From the NCBI GenBank assembly GCA_030650395.1, contig JAUSDY010000082.1, forward strand, positions 1 to 33,621: a DNA stretch of 33,621 bases. The letters are read 5' to 3'. Within the stretch, counting starts at the first letter, position 1, and each line of letters opens with the position of its first letter. Below, one piece after another: positions 1 to 9,115 of this stretch. A program made the position numbers and the translations under genes. Source of the stretch: Acidobacteriota bacterium. GTDB taxonomy: Bacteria > Acidobacteriota > Vicinamibacteria > Vicinamibacterales > UBA2999. The notes under the pieces are model-generated. The model was not told the origin of the DNA and did not search any database. It saw nothing but the letters and a program-made list of their open reading frames with translations.

Positions 1-1
1 C

Positions 2-124
2 GCCGGCGCGGGCCGATTTCGCGGGAAAACGCCGGTTCTGTGGGTCTTTCGGCGCCTTCGGACCGACGGTCGGTCGCTTGACGAGGGCGAGATGCTGTCC
101 AAGTTGCAAATCCTCAAAAGCTAA
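2..124 (+). CDS. possible C-terminal fragment of an unidentified protein (partial, 5' end outside window)
   Basis: An open frame enters from the left edge and runs 40 codons to a TAA at 122-124. About three quarters of its codons end in G or C, which fits the coding style of the window, and its last residues (ending EMLSKLQILKS) look like an amphipathic helix. I recognise no family. Another frame is also open here for a similar length, so this is only a candidate gene tail. An inverted repeat follows within 20 bases of the stop, the same arrangement seen after several clear genes in this window. Confidence 0.35.
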   Translation, partial: AGAGRFRGKTPVLWVFRRLRTDGRSLDEGEMLSKLQILKS

Positions 125-142
125 TTTGGACAAGAGTGATAG

Positions 143-199
143 CCAATAACCAATAACGAAACCGGAATCTTGGGTTGGTCCTTGGTTATTGGTTATTCG
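143..199. repeat. inverted repeat built from AATAACC heptamers
   Basis: The left arm (143-160) reads CCAATAACCAATAACGAA and the right arm (182-199) is its reverse complement with two mismatches. A 21-base loop separates them. Each arm holds two copies of a 7-base unit (AATAACC or its complement GGTTATT), and a further GGTTATT copy lies at 214-220. The arms could fold into a hairpin of about 16-18 bp. It may act as a terminator for the upstream gene, but no U-tract follows it. The design matches the other heptamer arrays in this window. The rest of the leader up to 302 shows nothing further that I recognise. Confidence 0.75.
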
Positions 200-302
200 T
201 AATATTCGTAATTGGTTATTCTCTTGATCAAACGACCCAAGGTAGCAACGACCGCGCCGCCCTGTCAATTTGCTATCTGGCGCTCAAACCTCCAGCAAGT
301 CT

Positions 303-308
303 TATAAT
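303..308 (+). promoter_or_regulatory. candidate -10 box (TATAAT) for the acyl-CoA mutase operon
   Basis: A perfect TATAAT lies 10 bases before the ATG at 319. No good -35 is visible 16-18 bases upstream. Transcription from this box would begin at about 314-316 and leave almost no leader, in which case the GAGG at 311-314 would not act as a ribosome-binding site. Either the mRNA is leaderless or the box is fortuitous. Confidence 0.4.
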
Positions 309-318
309 TAGAGGCGAC

Positions 319-1994
<1,676 letters not shown>

Positions 1995-1998
<4 letters not shown>

Positions 1999-2405
1999 GC
2001 CAGAAGATCAGGGTCGTGATCGCGAAGCCGGGGCTTGACGGCCACGACCGTGGCGCCAAGGTGATTGCGCGCGCGCTGCGCGACGCCGGCATGGAGGTGA
2101 TCTATACCGGCCTTCGCCAGACGCCGGAAATGATCGTGGCCGCGGCCCTGCAGGAAGACGCCGACGTGATCGGCCTGTCGATCCTGTCGGGCGCCCACAT
2201 GCACATCTGCCCACGGGTCATGACTCTGTTGAAAGAGAAGGGCCTGGACGATGTCGAGGTCGTGATCGGCGGCATCATTCCGGATGTGGACCTGCCGAAG
2301 CTGAACGCGATGGGGATTCGCGGCGTATTCCTGCCGGGCACCCCCATGCAGCACATCATCGATTTCATCGCGGCCAACGCCCGCGCCCGCGTGGAGCCCG
2401 TCTGA
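1995..2405 (+). CDS. icmB: B12-binding small subunit of the acyl-CoA mutase
   Basis: This 136-residue Rossmann-like cobalamin-binding domain carries the base-off/His-on signature DGHDRG near residues 15-20. Its His displaces dimethylbenzimidazole and ligates cobalt. The downstream SGAH and GGIIP segments also belong to this fold. It pairs with the preceding large subunit to form the active mutase. Its ATG overlaps the stop codon of the large subunit (ATGA at 1995-1998), which indicates translational coupling and equal production. The length equals that of Streptomyces IcmB (136 residues). An in-frame upstream start at 1944 would lie inside the large-subunit gene and add non-conserved residues, so I chose 1995. 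Confidence 0.9.
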
Positions 2406-2460
2406 GCGCCGGGCTGTTGACGCCGGCTCCTCCGGCCGATACGCGAAAGTAGCCTGGCCC

Positions 2461-3948
2461 ATGCGCACTCTGCTTCTCGCCGACGACAGCATCACCGTCC
2501 AGCGAGTGATCGGGTTGACGTTTTCGACCGAGGACTTCCGGGTCGTGACCGTGTCGGATGGGCAGGCCGCCATCGATCGCATCAAGTCGCAGCCGCCCGA
2601 CATCGTGCTGGCGGGCACGACGATGCCGAACGTCAACGGGTATGAGGTGGCGAGCTTCGTTCGTAGCCAGCCGTCGTTGAAGAGCCTGCCGGTGCTGTTG
2701 CTGACCGGCGCGTTCGAAACCGTCGATCCGGCCACGCTGAAAGCGAGCGGCGCCAGCGGAGTGCTCGAGAAGCCACTAGACCCCACGAACGTGATCAGCC
2801 GCGTCAAGGATCTCCTCGGCATCAAGGGCGATGCGCGTCCCACCCCGGCACCGGCACCGCCAGCGGGAATGGGACGGCTGGTTACCCCTGCGGCGACGCC
2901 CGCCGACAGGAGAAAGCCATTGCAGCGCGAAGCGCCGGCGTCCTCGCAGGCGCGCACCAGCGGGCCGCCGCCGGTCCGGGCGTCGAAGGCGGCGAGTTGG
3001 GACGAGCTCCGCGAATCGTCGGGCCTTGCGCCGGATGCGCGCTCCGTCGAGAGTGACAATGGCTCGGGCCCCGAGGATTATCTCGACACGCTGGATGCCG
3101 CGTTCGATTCGCTCGATCGGAAGCTGTCCCTGCGCGGCGACAACCAGCGTCAACATGAGCGCCGCGAACACGAGCGGCGCAACGCCGCGCCGCCGCTGGC
3201 GCACCACGGCACCGCGGTCGATCCCCGGGAGCCGAGCCGGCGTCCGGTGGCGCCGGTGGCTCAGGAAGCTCTAAAATCACCGTCCATTTCCGAAGTAGAC
3301 GATGACTGGTTTGCCGAAGACGAACCGGCTGGCGAGCAACGATTGGCCGAACAAAAACTGCTTGCTGCCGAAATGGGTATCCGCAACGTTGAAGTGCCCG
3401 CCGATCCGGAACCGTTCGGTGCCGGCGCCGCCGACTCCGATCTGAATTTCGAGTTTGGGCCGGACGGCGAGCCGAAGCCGATCGACGCGCCGGCATCCGA
3501 ACCCGAACCAGCACCCGTGGAGCCGCCGCTGCCTGCCGCGGTCGCGCCGATGCCGCCGCGGCCTCAGGAAGCCCGCGCGTCTGCCGTGCGCCCGCCCGCG
3601 CCGCCCTCGTCTGCGGCCGCGTCGTCACGGGATGTGGCCGACGATTTCGCCGCGCTCCTGGCGTTCGAGCAAGGCGAACATCCGCATCCGCCTGGACACT
3701 CGGAGCCGGCGCCCGCTCCCGTCATCGTGCACGCGGCGGCTCCTGAGATCACTGACGGCATGCTCGATCAGATCGCCGAGCGCGTGGCCGATCGCCTCAA
3801 TGCCGGATCGTTCGCAGAGCATCTGCGCGAGGCCATGACCGCAACCGTGCGCGAGACGGTGCGCGCCGTCGTATCGGATACGTCGGAGCGCCTCGTGCGC
3901 GACGAGATCGCCCGCCTCAAGGCCCAGGCCGAGCGCGATACGCACTAA
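2461..3948 (+). CDS. receiver-like domain protein with degenerate phosphorylation site and long Pro/Ala-rich region
   Basis: Residues 1-120 form a CheY-like receiver with the acidic pair Asp8-Asp9, the switch Thr82 (LLLTG) and Lys104 (LEKP). The expected phosphoacceptor Asp is Gly52 (DIVLAGTTMP in place of the usual DIVLAD..MP), so normal phosphorylation looks impossible. Residues of about 121-420 are low-complexity, rich in Pro, Ala and Glu, with acidic patches. The last 70 residues are predicted helical and end with an LVRDEIARLK motif. That tail faintly recalls the C-terminal helices of PopZ-like scaffold proteins and of some delta-proteobacterial/acidobacterial receiver proteins; this is a weak resemblance only. 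The 495-residue protein has no DNA-binding or enzymatic output domain that I recognise. It stands alone between the mutase operon and valS. Possible roles are polar scaffold or signalling adaptor, both inferred. Confidence 0.75.
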   Translation: MRTLLLADDSITVQRVIGLTFSTEDFRVVTVSDGQAAIDRIKSQPPDIVLAGTTMPNVNGYEVASFVRSQPSLKSLPVLLLTGAFETVDPATLKASGASGVLEKPLDPTNVISRVKDLLGIKGDARPTPAPAPPAGMGRLVTPAATPADRRKPLQREAPASSQARTSGPPPVRASKAASWDELRESSGLAPDARSVESDNGSGPEDYLDTLDAAFDSLDRKLSLRGDNQRQHERREHERRNAAPPLAHHGTAVDPREPSRRPVAPVAQEALKSPSISEVDDDWFAEDEPAGEQRLAEQKLLAAEMGIRNVEVPADPEPFGAGAADSDLNFEFGPDGEPKPIDAPASEPEPAPVEPPLPAAVAPMPPRPQEARASAVRPPAPPSSAAASSRDVADDFAALLAFEQGEHPHPPGHSEPAPAPVIVHAAAPEITDGMLDQIAERVADRLNAGSFAEHLREAMTATVRETVRAVVSDTSERLVRDEIARLKAQAERDTH

Positions 3949-3949
3949 C

Positions 3950-4040
3950 AAGGCAGAAGGCAGAAGGCACAAGGCAGAAACAGCGTTCTGCTTTTGCGTC
4001 TTGCGCTCTTCGTTTTGCCTTTTGCCTTCTGCCTTTTGCC
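3950..4040. repeat. two-armed heptamer array (AAGGCAG / TTTTGCC)
   Basis: The left arm consists of four consecutive heptamers (AAGGCAG, AAGGCAG, AAGGCAC, AAGGCAG; 3950-3977). The right arm consists of four heptamers in the opposite sense (TTTTGCC, TTTTGCC, TTCTGCC, TTTTGCC; 4013-4040). The 35 bases between them contain more degenerate 7-base units (TTCTGCT, TTTGCGT, CTTGCGC, TCTTCGT). The array fills nearly the whole gap between the receiver-like gene (stop 3946-3948) and valS. It can fold into a long imperfect hairpin. Confidence 0.9.
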
Positions 4041-4043
4041 TTT

Positions 4044-4049
4044 CATAAT
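4044..4049 (+). promoter_or_regulatory. candidate -10 box (CATAAT) for valS
   Basis: CATAAT sits eight bases before the valS ATG at 4058 and directly after the heptamer array. The array occupies the region where a -35 would lie, and no TTGACA-like hexamer is visible there. Initiation from this box would give an mRNA starting at or within a few bases of the start codon. Confidence 0.3.
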
Positions 4050-4057
4050 AGAGAGAA

Positions 4058-6631
4058 ATGTCGGTCCCCGAAAAGCCCGCACTCGAAGGCCTGGAAGATA
4101 CCCTGGCCGCGCGCTGGGAGCGTGACGGCACCTACCGCTTCGATCGCACCAAGTCACGCGACCAGATCTATTCGATCGACACGCCGCCGCCGACGGTAAG
4201 CGGGTCGCTGCACGTCGGGCATGTCTTCTCCTACACGCACACCGACCTGATCGCGCGCTTCCAGCGCATGCGCGGCAAGGAAGTGTTTTACCCGATGGGG
4301 TGGGACGACAACGGGCTGCCCACCGAACGGCGCGTCCAGAACTACTTCGGTGTGCGCTGCGATCCGTCGCTGCCGTACGACCCGTCGTTCGTGCCGCCGG
4401 AGAAACCGGACAAGCACCCGATCTCGGTGTCGCGGCCGAACTTCATCGAGCTGTGCCTTAAGCTGACCGTTGAAGACGAGAAGGCCTTCGAGCATTTGTG
4501 GCGCTACCTCGGCCTGTCGGTGGATTGGTCGATGACCTACGCCACCATTAGCAAGCAGGCGCAGCGCGTCTCGCAGATGATGTTCCTGCGCCACCTGAAG
4601 CGGGGCCTCACGTATCAAGTTGAAGCGCCTACGCTGTGGGACGTCGACTTTCGCACCGCCGTCGCGCAGGCCGAGCTTGAAGACCGCGAGCAGCCGGGCG
4701 CGTACCACAAGATTCATTTTGGCAAGACCGGCCCTTCGACTGCGCTCAGGGCAGGCGGCTCGGAATTTGTCACCATCGAAACCACGCGCCCTGAGCTGAT
4801 CCCGGCGTGCGTGGCGCTGGTGGCGCATCCCGACGACGCGCGCTACCAGCCGTTGTTCGGCACCGACGTCGTCACGCCGATCTTCGGCGTGCGGGTACCG
4901 GTGAAGGCGCACGCCCTGGCCGATCCCGAAAAGGGCAGCGGTATCGCGATGATCTGCACGTTCGGCGACACGACGGACGTGACCTGGTGGCGCGAGCTGA
5001 AGCTGCCGGTCCGCGCCATCGTCCAGACCAACGGCACGCTCGGGCCGGTCACCTGGGGCGCCGAAGGATGGGAGTCGGCCGATCCGGCGCGCGCGCAGCA
5101 GGCCTACGATCAACTCGCGGGGCTGTCGGCGAAGAAGGCGCAGGCGAAGATCGTGGAGCTGCTGCGTGACAGCGGCGACCTGCAAGGCGATCCGAAACCG
5201 ATCACCCATAACGTCAAGTTCTACGAGAAGGGCGACCGTCCGCTCGAGATCGTCACGAGCCGCCAGTGGTTCATCAAGACCATGGACCACCGCGAGGCGT
5301 TCATCAAGCGCGGGCAGGAAATCGCGTGGCATCCCGAGTACATGCAGGCGCGCTACGAGAACTGGGTCAACGGCCTCAACGGCGACTGGTGCATCAGCCG
5401 GCAGCGCTTTTTCGGCGTGCCGTTTCCGGTGTGGTACCCCGTTCGCGCCGACGGATCCACGGACTATGTGCATCCCATCCTGGCGGATGAGTCTCGCCTT
5501 CCAATCGATCCGTCCACCGATGTGCCGGACGGCTTCACCGCCGCTCAGCGCGGGCAGGCCGGCGGGTTCACGGGCGATCCGGATGTGATGGACACCTGGG
5601 CCACGTCGTCGGTGTCGCCGCAGCTGGTGACGCAGTGGGAGACCGACCAGGACATTGTCATGCGGACGTTCCCGATGGACCTGCGGCCGCAGGCGCACGA
5701 CATCATCCGGACCTGGCTGTTCTCGTCCGTGGTCCGCGCGCACTTCGAGAACAAGTCGGTGCCGTGGACCAACGCGGCGATCTCCGGCTGGGTGCTCGAT
5801 CCTGACCGCAAGAAGATGTCGAAGTCGAAGGGCAACGTGGTGACGCCGCTCGGCCTGCTGCAGGAGTACGGCTCCGACGGCGTGCGCTACTGGGCGGCGC
5901 GCGGCGGGCCCGGCGTCGACACGGCGTTCGACGTCGGCCAGATGAAGATCGGCCGCAAGCTCGCCATCAAGGTCCTCAACGTCTCGAAGTTCGTGCTGGC
6001 CGGCGATCACGCCGACGGCGCGGTCAGCGAGGCCCTCGATCGCGGCATGTTGCTGAATCTGGCGAACCTCGTGGACGATGCCACGGCGGAGCTGGAACGA
6101 TACGAGTACGCGAAGGCCCTCGCGAAAATCGAGTCGTTCTTCTGGGATTTCTGCGACAACTACATCGAGGCTGCCAAGTCGCGCCGTTACGGCGACTTCG
6201 GTCCCGAGGCGGCGTCATCGGCATCCACGGCAATGCGACTGGCGTTGTCGGTGTTGCTGCGCCTGCTTGCGCCGTACCTGTCGTTTGCATGCGAAGAAGT
6301 GTGGTCGTGGTGGAACGACGGTTCGGTGCATCGTTCGGCGTGGCCGAAGCGGGCCGAGTTGACCGCGCTCGCCGGTGATGACGCGGCCGCGCAGAAGGCG
6401 GTGCTGCGCCTCACCGAGGCGCTGAATGCCATCCGCAAGGCGAAGACCGATCAGAAGCTGTCGGTCGGCACGCCGGTGAAGGATGTGATCTATTCGGCGT
6501 CGGAGGAGGCGGTGACGGGCCTGAAACTCGTCGAGCGCGATCTGAAGGCGGCGTGCCGGGCGGATTCGCTGGTGCTCAGGGAAGCTGCCGAGCCGGGCGT
6601 CGCGATCACGCCGAAGCCCGCTGAGGCGTAA
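4058..6631 (+). CDS. valS: valyl-tRNA synthetase
   Basis: This class I synthetase charges tRNA-Val in the cytoplasm. The HIGH motif appears as HVGH (residues 52-55, in SGSLHVGH) and the KMSKS loop as KKMSKSKG near residue 587. The editing (CP1) domain lies between them, followed by the anticodon-binding helical domain. At 857 residues, with blocks such as GWDDNGLPTERRVQNYF, it belongs to the actinobacterial/archaeal-like ValS type rather than the longer E. coli type with a C-terminal coiled coil. Residues of about 224-235 (TGPSTALRAGGS) in the editing domain are encoded by a palindromic element (4730-4757) and look like an insertion before the conserved IETTRPE strand. The TAA stop shares one base with the nadC ATG (TAATG). 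Confidence 0.96.
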   Translation: MSVPEKPALEGLEDTLAARWERDGTYRFDRTKSRDQIYSIDTPPPTVSGSLHVGHVFSYTHTDLIARFQRMRGKEVFYPMGWDDNGLPTERRVQNYFGVRCDPSLPYDPSFVPPEKPDKHPISVSRPNFIELCLKLTVEDEKAFEHLWRYLGLSVDWSMTYATISKQAQRVSQMMFLRHLKRGLTYQVEAPTLWDVDFRTAVAQAELEDREQPGAYHKIHFGKTGPSTALRAGGSEFVTIETTRPELIPACVALVAHPDDARYQPLFGTDVVTPIFGVRVPVKAHALADPEKGSGIAMICTFGDTTDVTWWRELKLPVRAIVQTNGTLGPVTWGAEGWESADPARAQQAYDQLAGLSAKKAQAKIVELLRDSGDLQGDPKPITHNVKFYEKGDRPLEIVTSRQWFIKTMDHREAFIKRGQEIAWHPEYMQARYENWVNGLNGDWCISRQRFFGVPFPVWYPVRADGSTDYVHPILADESRLPIDPSTDVPDGFTAAQRGQAGGFTGDPDVMDTWATSSVSPQLVTQWETDQDIVMRTFPMDLRPQAHDIIRTWLFSSVVRAHFENKSVPWTNAAISGWVLDPDRKKMSKSKGNVVTPLGLLQEYGSDGVRYWAARGGPGVDTAFDVGQMKIGRKLAIKVLNVSKFVLAGDHADGAVSEALDRGMLLNLANLVDDATAELERYEYAKALAKIESFFWDFCDNYIEAAKSRRYGDFGPEAASSASTAMRLALSVLLRLLAPYLSFACEEVWSWWNDGSVHRSAWPKRAELTALAGDDAAAQKAVLRLTEALNAIRKAKTDQKLSVGTPVKDVIYSASEEAVTGLKLVERDLKAACRADSLVLREAAEPGVAITPKPAEA
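4730..4757 (+). repeat. intragenic palindromic element, family A (inside valS)
   Basis: A GCCCT...AGGGC palindrome (4731-4752, flanked by G and AGGC) lies in the valS reading frame and encodes the peptide GPSTALRAG. A related element with the same GCCCTTCG start and GCTCAGGGCAGG end lies in the kinase gene at 19998-20022. Neighbouring valS sequence shows no other low-complexity stretch, so this looks like a discrete in-frame insertion. Confidence 0.7.
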
Positions 6632-7503
6632 TGTCCCACCTTTGCCAAGGCTACGGTGGGCAAGGCCCGAAGCTGCCGCCGGAGGCGTATCGCGATCTGG
6701 TCCGCAGCGCGCTGGCCGAGGATCACGGCCGCGGCGACGCCACCAGCGCCGCGACCATTGCGGCCGGGCAGCGCAGCCGGGGAACGATCGTCGCAAAATC
6801 AGAACTGGTTGTCGCCGGCATCGACGTGGCGGCTGAGGCGTTTCGCCAGACCGACCCTTCGTCGGTGTTCGAGGTGCGATGGGGCGACGGCTCCCATGTC
6901 GAGGCCGGAGAAACCGTCGCGATCGTGTCGGGCGACGCGCGCGCGCTGCTGGCCGCCGAACGCACCGCGCTGAACTTCCTCCAGCGGTCATGCGGTATCG
7001 CAACGCTGACGTGGCGCTTCGTTGATGCCGCCCGCGGCCGCATCACCATTCTCGACACGCGAAAGACCACGCCGGGGTTTCGCGCGCTCGAGAAATACGC
7101 GGTCCTCTGCGGCGGCGGCAGCAACCATCGTCAAGGGCTGGATGACGGCATCCTGATCAAGGACAATCATAAGCGGCTCGCCGGGGGCGTTCGCGCCGCG
7201 GCCGAGCGCGCGATGAAAGAGGCCCATGGGCTGCCGGTGGAAGTGGAGGTCGAAACGCTCGCAGAGCTCGAGGAGGCGCTCGCCGCGGGCGTGCCTCGCG
7301 TGCTGCTCGATAACTTCACCACCTACGACATCCGCGAGGCGGTCAAGCGAGTGGCCGGCCGGGCCGAGATCGAGATCTCGGGCGGCGTCACGCTCGAGCG
7401 GATACCGGAGCTGGCGACGACGGGCGCGCAGTACGTGTCGGTCGGCGCGCTGACGCATTCGGCGCCATCCGCGGATCTCAGCTTCGAACTTGAGCCCGAC
7501 TGA
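6631..7503 (+). CDS. nadC: nicotinate-nucleotide diphosphorylase (carboxylating), quinolinate phosphoribosyltransferase
   Basis: This enzyme converts quinolinate and PRPP into nicotinate mononucleotide, CO2 and pyrophosphate in de novo NAD synthesis. The 290-residue protein shows the N-terminal EDHGRGDAT segment, the LDTRKTTPG active-site block, GGGSNHR, and IKDNH with its catalytic Lys and His. The GGVTLERIPE and VSVGALTHS blocks form the end of the barrel. The ATG overlaps the valS stop by one base. The first 12 or so codons (MSHLCQGYGGQG) come from a palindromic element (6634-6660). The usual family N-terminus begins near LPPEAYRDLVRSAL, so the element appears to have supplied the present start. 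nadC is followed one base later by birA, suggesting a valS-nadC-birA transcription unit. Confidence 0.95.
   Translation: MSHLCQGYGGQGPKLPPEAYRDLVRSALAEDHGRGDATSAATIAAGQRSRGTIVAKSELVVAGIDVAAEAFRQTDPSSVFEVRWGDGSHVEAGETVAIVSGDARALLAAERTALNFLQRSCGIATLTWRFVDAARGRITILDTRKTTPGFRALEKYAVLCGGGSNHRQGLDDGILIKDNHKRLAGGVRAAAERAMKEAHGLPVEVEVETLAELEEALAAGVPRVLLDNFTTYDIREAVKRVAGRAEIEISGGVTLERIPELATTGAQYVSVGALTHSAPSADLSFELEPD
6634..6664 (+). repeat. intragenic palindromic element, family B (start of nadC)
   Basis: Arms CCCACC (6635-6640) and GGTGGG (6655-6660) enclose a centre reading TTTGCCAAGGCTAC, and CAAG follows. A second copy with the same layout lies at 9451-9480 (TCCACC...GGTGGA, centre TCCGCTAAAGCTAC). 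Both are translated in frame. Confidence 0.75.
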
Positions 7504-7504
7504 C

Positions 7505-8281
7505 ATGCTTCCTGACGAAGTCAGCGCGGCTTTGTCGGCGCTACGTGCCAGGCGTCCAGACGTGCAGATCGATCTGCGTTGGCACGCGTCGGCGACCTCG
7601 ACGATGGACCTGGCGTCGGAGCTGGCGTTGAGTGGAGCGAGTCACGGTGTTGTGGTCGGCGCCGACGAGCAGTCGGCCGGCCGTGGTCGCCGCGGCCACG
7701 AGTGGCAATCGCCGGCAGGGGCGGGATTGTATTTCTCCATGGTGACGCGGTCCTCGCTGGTGTCTACGTCGCTGCCGTTGCTGACGCTGGCGGCCGGCGT
7801 CGGCGTGCGCGAAGGCATCCGTGCGGCCACCGGTCTGGCGGCCGATCTGAAGTGGCCAAACGACGTGATGATCGGCCGGCGCAAGCTCGCGGGCATCCTC
7901 GCTGAGGGACTGGCCCTTGGGACACGCGAGCAAGCCGTGATCATCGGCGTCGGCCTCAATCTGCAACCGGCGGCGTACTCGCCCGACGTGGCCGCGCGTG
8001 CCACGTCACTCGAGGGCGAACTCGGGCGCGCGATCGATCGCGGCACGGTGCTGGGCGACGTGCTCGCCGGGTTGTGGGACAGCTTGGCGGCGCTCGAACG
8101 GAACCGCGATGATATCCTGCAAGCCTGGCGCGCGGCGTCGCCATCCTCGACCGGAACGCGTGTCGAGCGGGACATGACACACGGCACTACGGCGGGCATC
8201 GACGACGCCGGCGCGTTACTCGTCCGCACCGCAGATGGAATGGAACGGATTATCGCGGGTGAATTGCAGTGGCACCTTTAG
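7505..8281 (+). CDS. birA: biotin--[acetyl-CoA-carboxylase] ligase, class I (no HTH)
   Basis: This 258-residue enzyme activates biotin as biotinyl-AMP and attaches it to the carboxyl-carrier protein. The signature SAGRGRRGHEW (about residues 57-67) is the biotinyl-AMP-binding loop; KWPND and RKLAGILAEG are the conserved central strands with the catalytic Lys. It lacks the N-terminal winged helix of E. coli BirA, so it should act only as a ligase and not as a repressor. I chose the ATG at 7505, one base after the nadC stop; an in-frame TTG at 7490 overlaps nadC and adds only five residues. The final codons (WHL and TAG) merge into a short-unit repeat array that fills the gap to coaX. Confidence 0.93.
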   Translation: MLPDEVSAALSALRARRPDVQIDLRWHASATSTMDLASELALSGASHGVVVGADEQSAGRGRRGHEWQSPAGAGLYFSMVTRSSLVSTSLPLLTLAAGVGVREGIRAATGLAADLKWPNDVMIGRRKLAGILAEGLALGTREQAVIIGVGLNLQPAAYSPDVAARATSLEGELGRAIDRGTVLGDVLAGLWDSLAALERNRDDILQAWRAASPSSTGTRVERDMTHGTTAGIDDAGALLVRTADGMERIIAGELQWHL

Positions 8282-8338
8282 CACTTAGGCACTAGACGCA
8301 CCGTAGGCACTCAAGGCACCGTACGCACCAGGCACCCT
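8271..8338. repeat. short-unit array with GGCAC/CGCAC core, about 9-base period
   Basis: From the last codons of birA to just before coaX, nearly every 9 bases ends in GGCAC or CGCAC (for example CGTAGGCAC, TCAAGGCAC, CGTACGCAC). Units vary more than in the heptamer arrays and no inverted arm is evident. The array covers the place where the coaX ribosome-binding site would be, and it supplies the birA stop. Confidence 0.7.
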
Positions 8339-8344
8339 ATTTTT

Positions 8345-9115
8345 ATGCTGCTAGCCATAGATGTCGGCAATACCAACATCGTGATCGGCGTGTTTCGAGA
8401 CACCGATCTGATTCACAACTGGCGGCTCACGACCAGTCGCGAGCGCACCTCCGACGAGCTCGGCGTTCTCGTCACCAGCCTCTGCGATCGCCATGGCGTC
8501 CGCCGCCAGGAGATCACCGGCATTGTCGTCGCGTCGGTGGTGCCGCCGCTGACCGCGACGCTGATGACAATGGCGGCCGACTACTTCGGGCAGACGGCGA
8601 TGTTGTTCGAGCCGGCCGTGAACGGGACCATGCCCGTTCTGATTGACAAGCCGGCTGAAGTGGGCGCCGATCGCGTGGCGAATAGCATTGCCGCCTTCGA
8701 GACCTACGGTAAAGGCCTGCCCCTCATCGTCGTCGACTTCGGCACGGCGACGACCTTCGACGCGGTGTCGGCGAAGGGGGAGTATCTCGGCGGCGTGATC
8801 TGTCCCGGGCCAAAACTGTCGGCCGAGGCCTTGTTTCAACGTGCCGCGCGACTACCGCGCATCGACGTGACGAAACCGTCCCGCGTGATCGGCACGAATA
8901 CCGTGGCCGCGATGCAGTCGGGATTGTTCTGGGGCTACGTCGACATGGTCGAAGGCCTGGTGCGGCGCATCAAGGCGGAGCTTGGCGGCGCGGCCGTGGT
9001 GGTGGCGACCGGCGGCCTCGCGTCGGTGGTCGCGCCGGAGTCGAGCGAAATCGAGCACGTCGACGAGGAGCTGACCCTGCGCGGCCTTCGCCTGATTTGG
9101 GAACGCCGGCAGTGA
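8345..9115 (+). CDS. coaX: type III pantothenate kinase
   Basis: CoaX performs the first step of CoA synthesis: phosphorylation of pantothenate. The 256-residue protein has the ASKHA-fold phosphate loop DVGNTN (residues 5-10), the GADRVAN block around 100-106, and DFGTATTFDAVS (about 127-138) with the catalytic Asp. The late GGLA segment completes the second nucleotide-binding motif. The birA-coaX order is common in bacteria. There is no Shine-Dalgarno sequence before the ATG; the preceding bases are CCTATTTTT and a repeat array. Its TGA overlaps the GTG start of the next gene. Confidence 0.95.
   Translation: MLLAIDVGNTNIVIGVFRDTDLIHNWRLTTSRERTSDELGVLVTSLCDRHGVRRQEITGIVVASVVPPLTATLMTMAADYFGQTAMLFEPAVNGTMPVLIDKPAEVGADRVANSIAAFETYGKGLPLIVVDFGTATTFDAVSAKGEYLGGVICPGPKLSAEALFQRAARLPRIDVTKPSRVIGTNTVAAMQSGLFWGYVDMVEGLVRRIKAELGGAAVVVATGGLASVVAPESSEIEHVDEELTLRGLRLIWERRQ

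Noticed and set aside
143-199. Rho-independent terminator
   Set aside because: The inverted repeat is A/T-rich with a 21-base loop and is not followed by a run of T, so a terminator role is not supported.
2417-2445. TTGACG-N17-TACGCG as a promoter for the receiver-like gene
   Set aside because: The -35 and spacing are good but the -10 lacks the final T. Too weak to list, although the layout resembles the candidate at 13887.
4154-6010. Open frame of about 618 codons antisense to valS
   Set aside because: It is a shadow of high GC at third positions; the composition is Arg/His/Asp-rich and shows no domain, while valS is certain.
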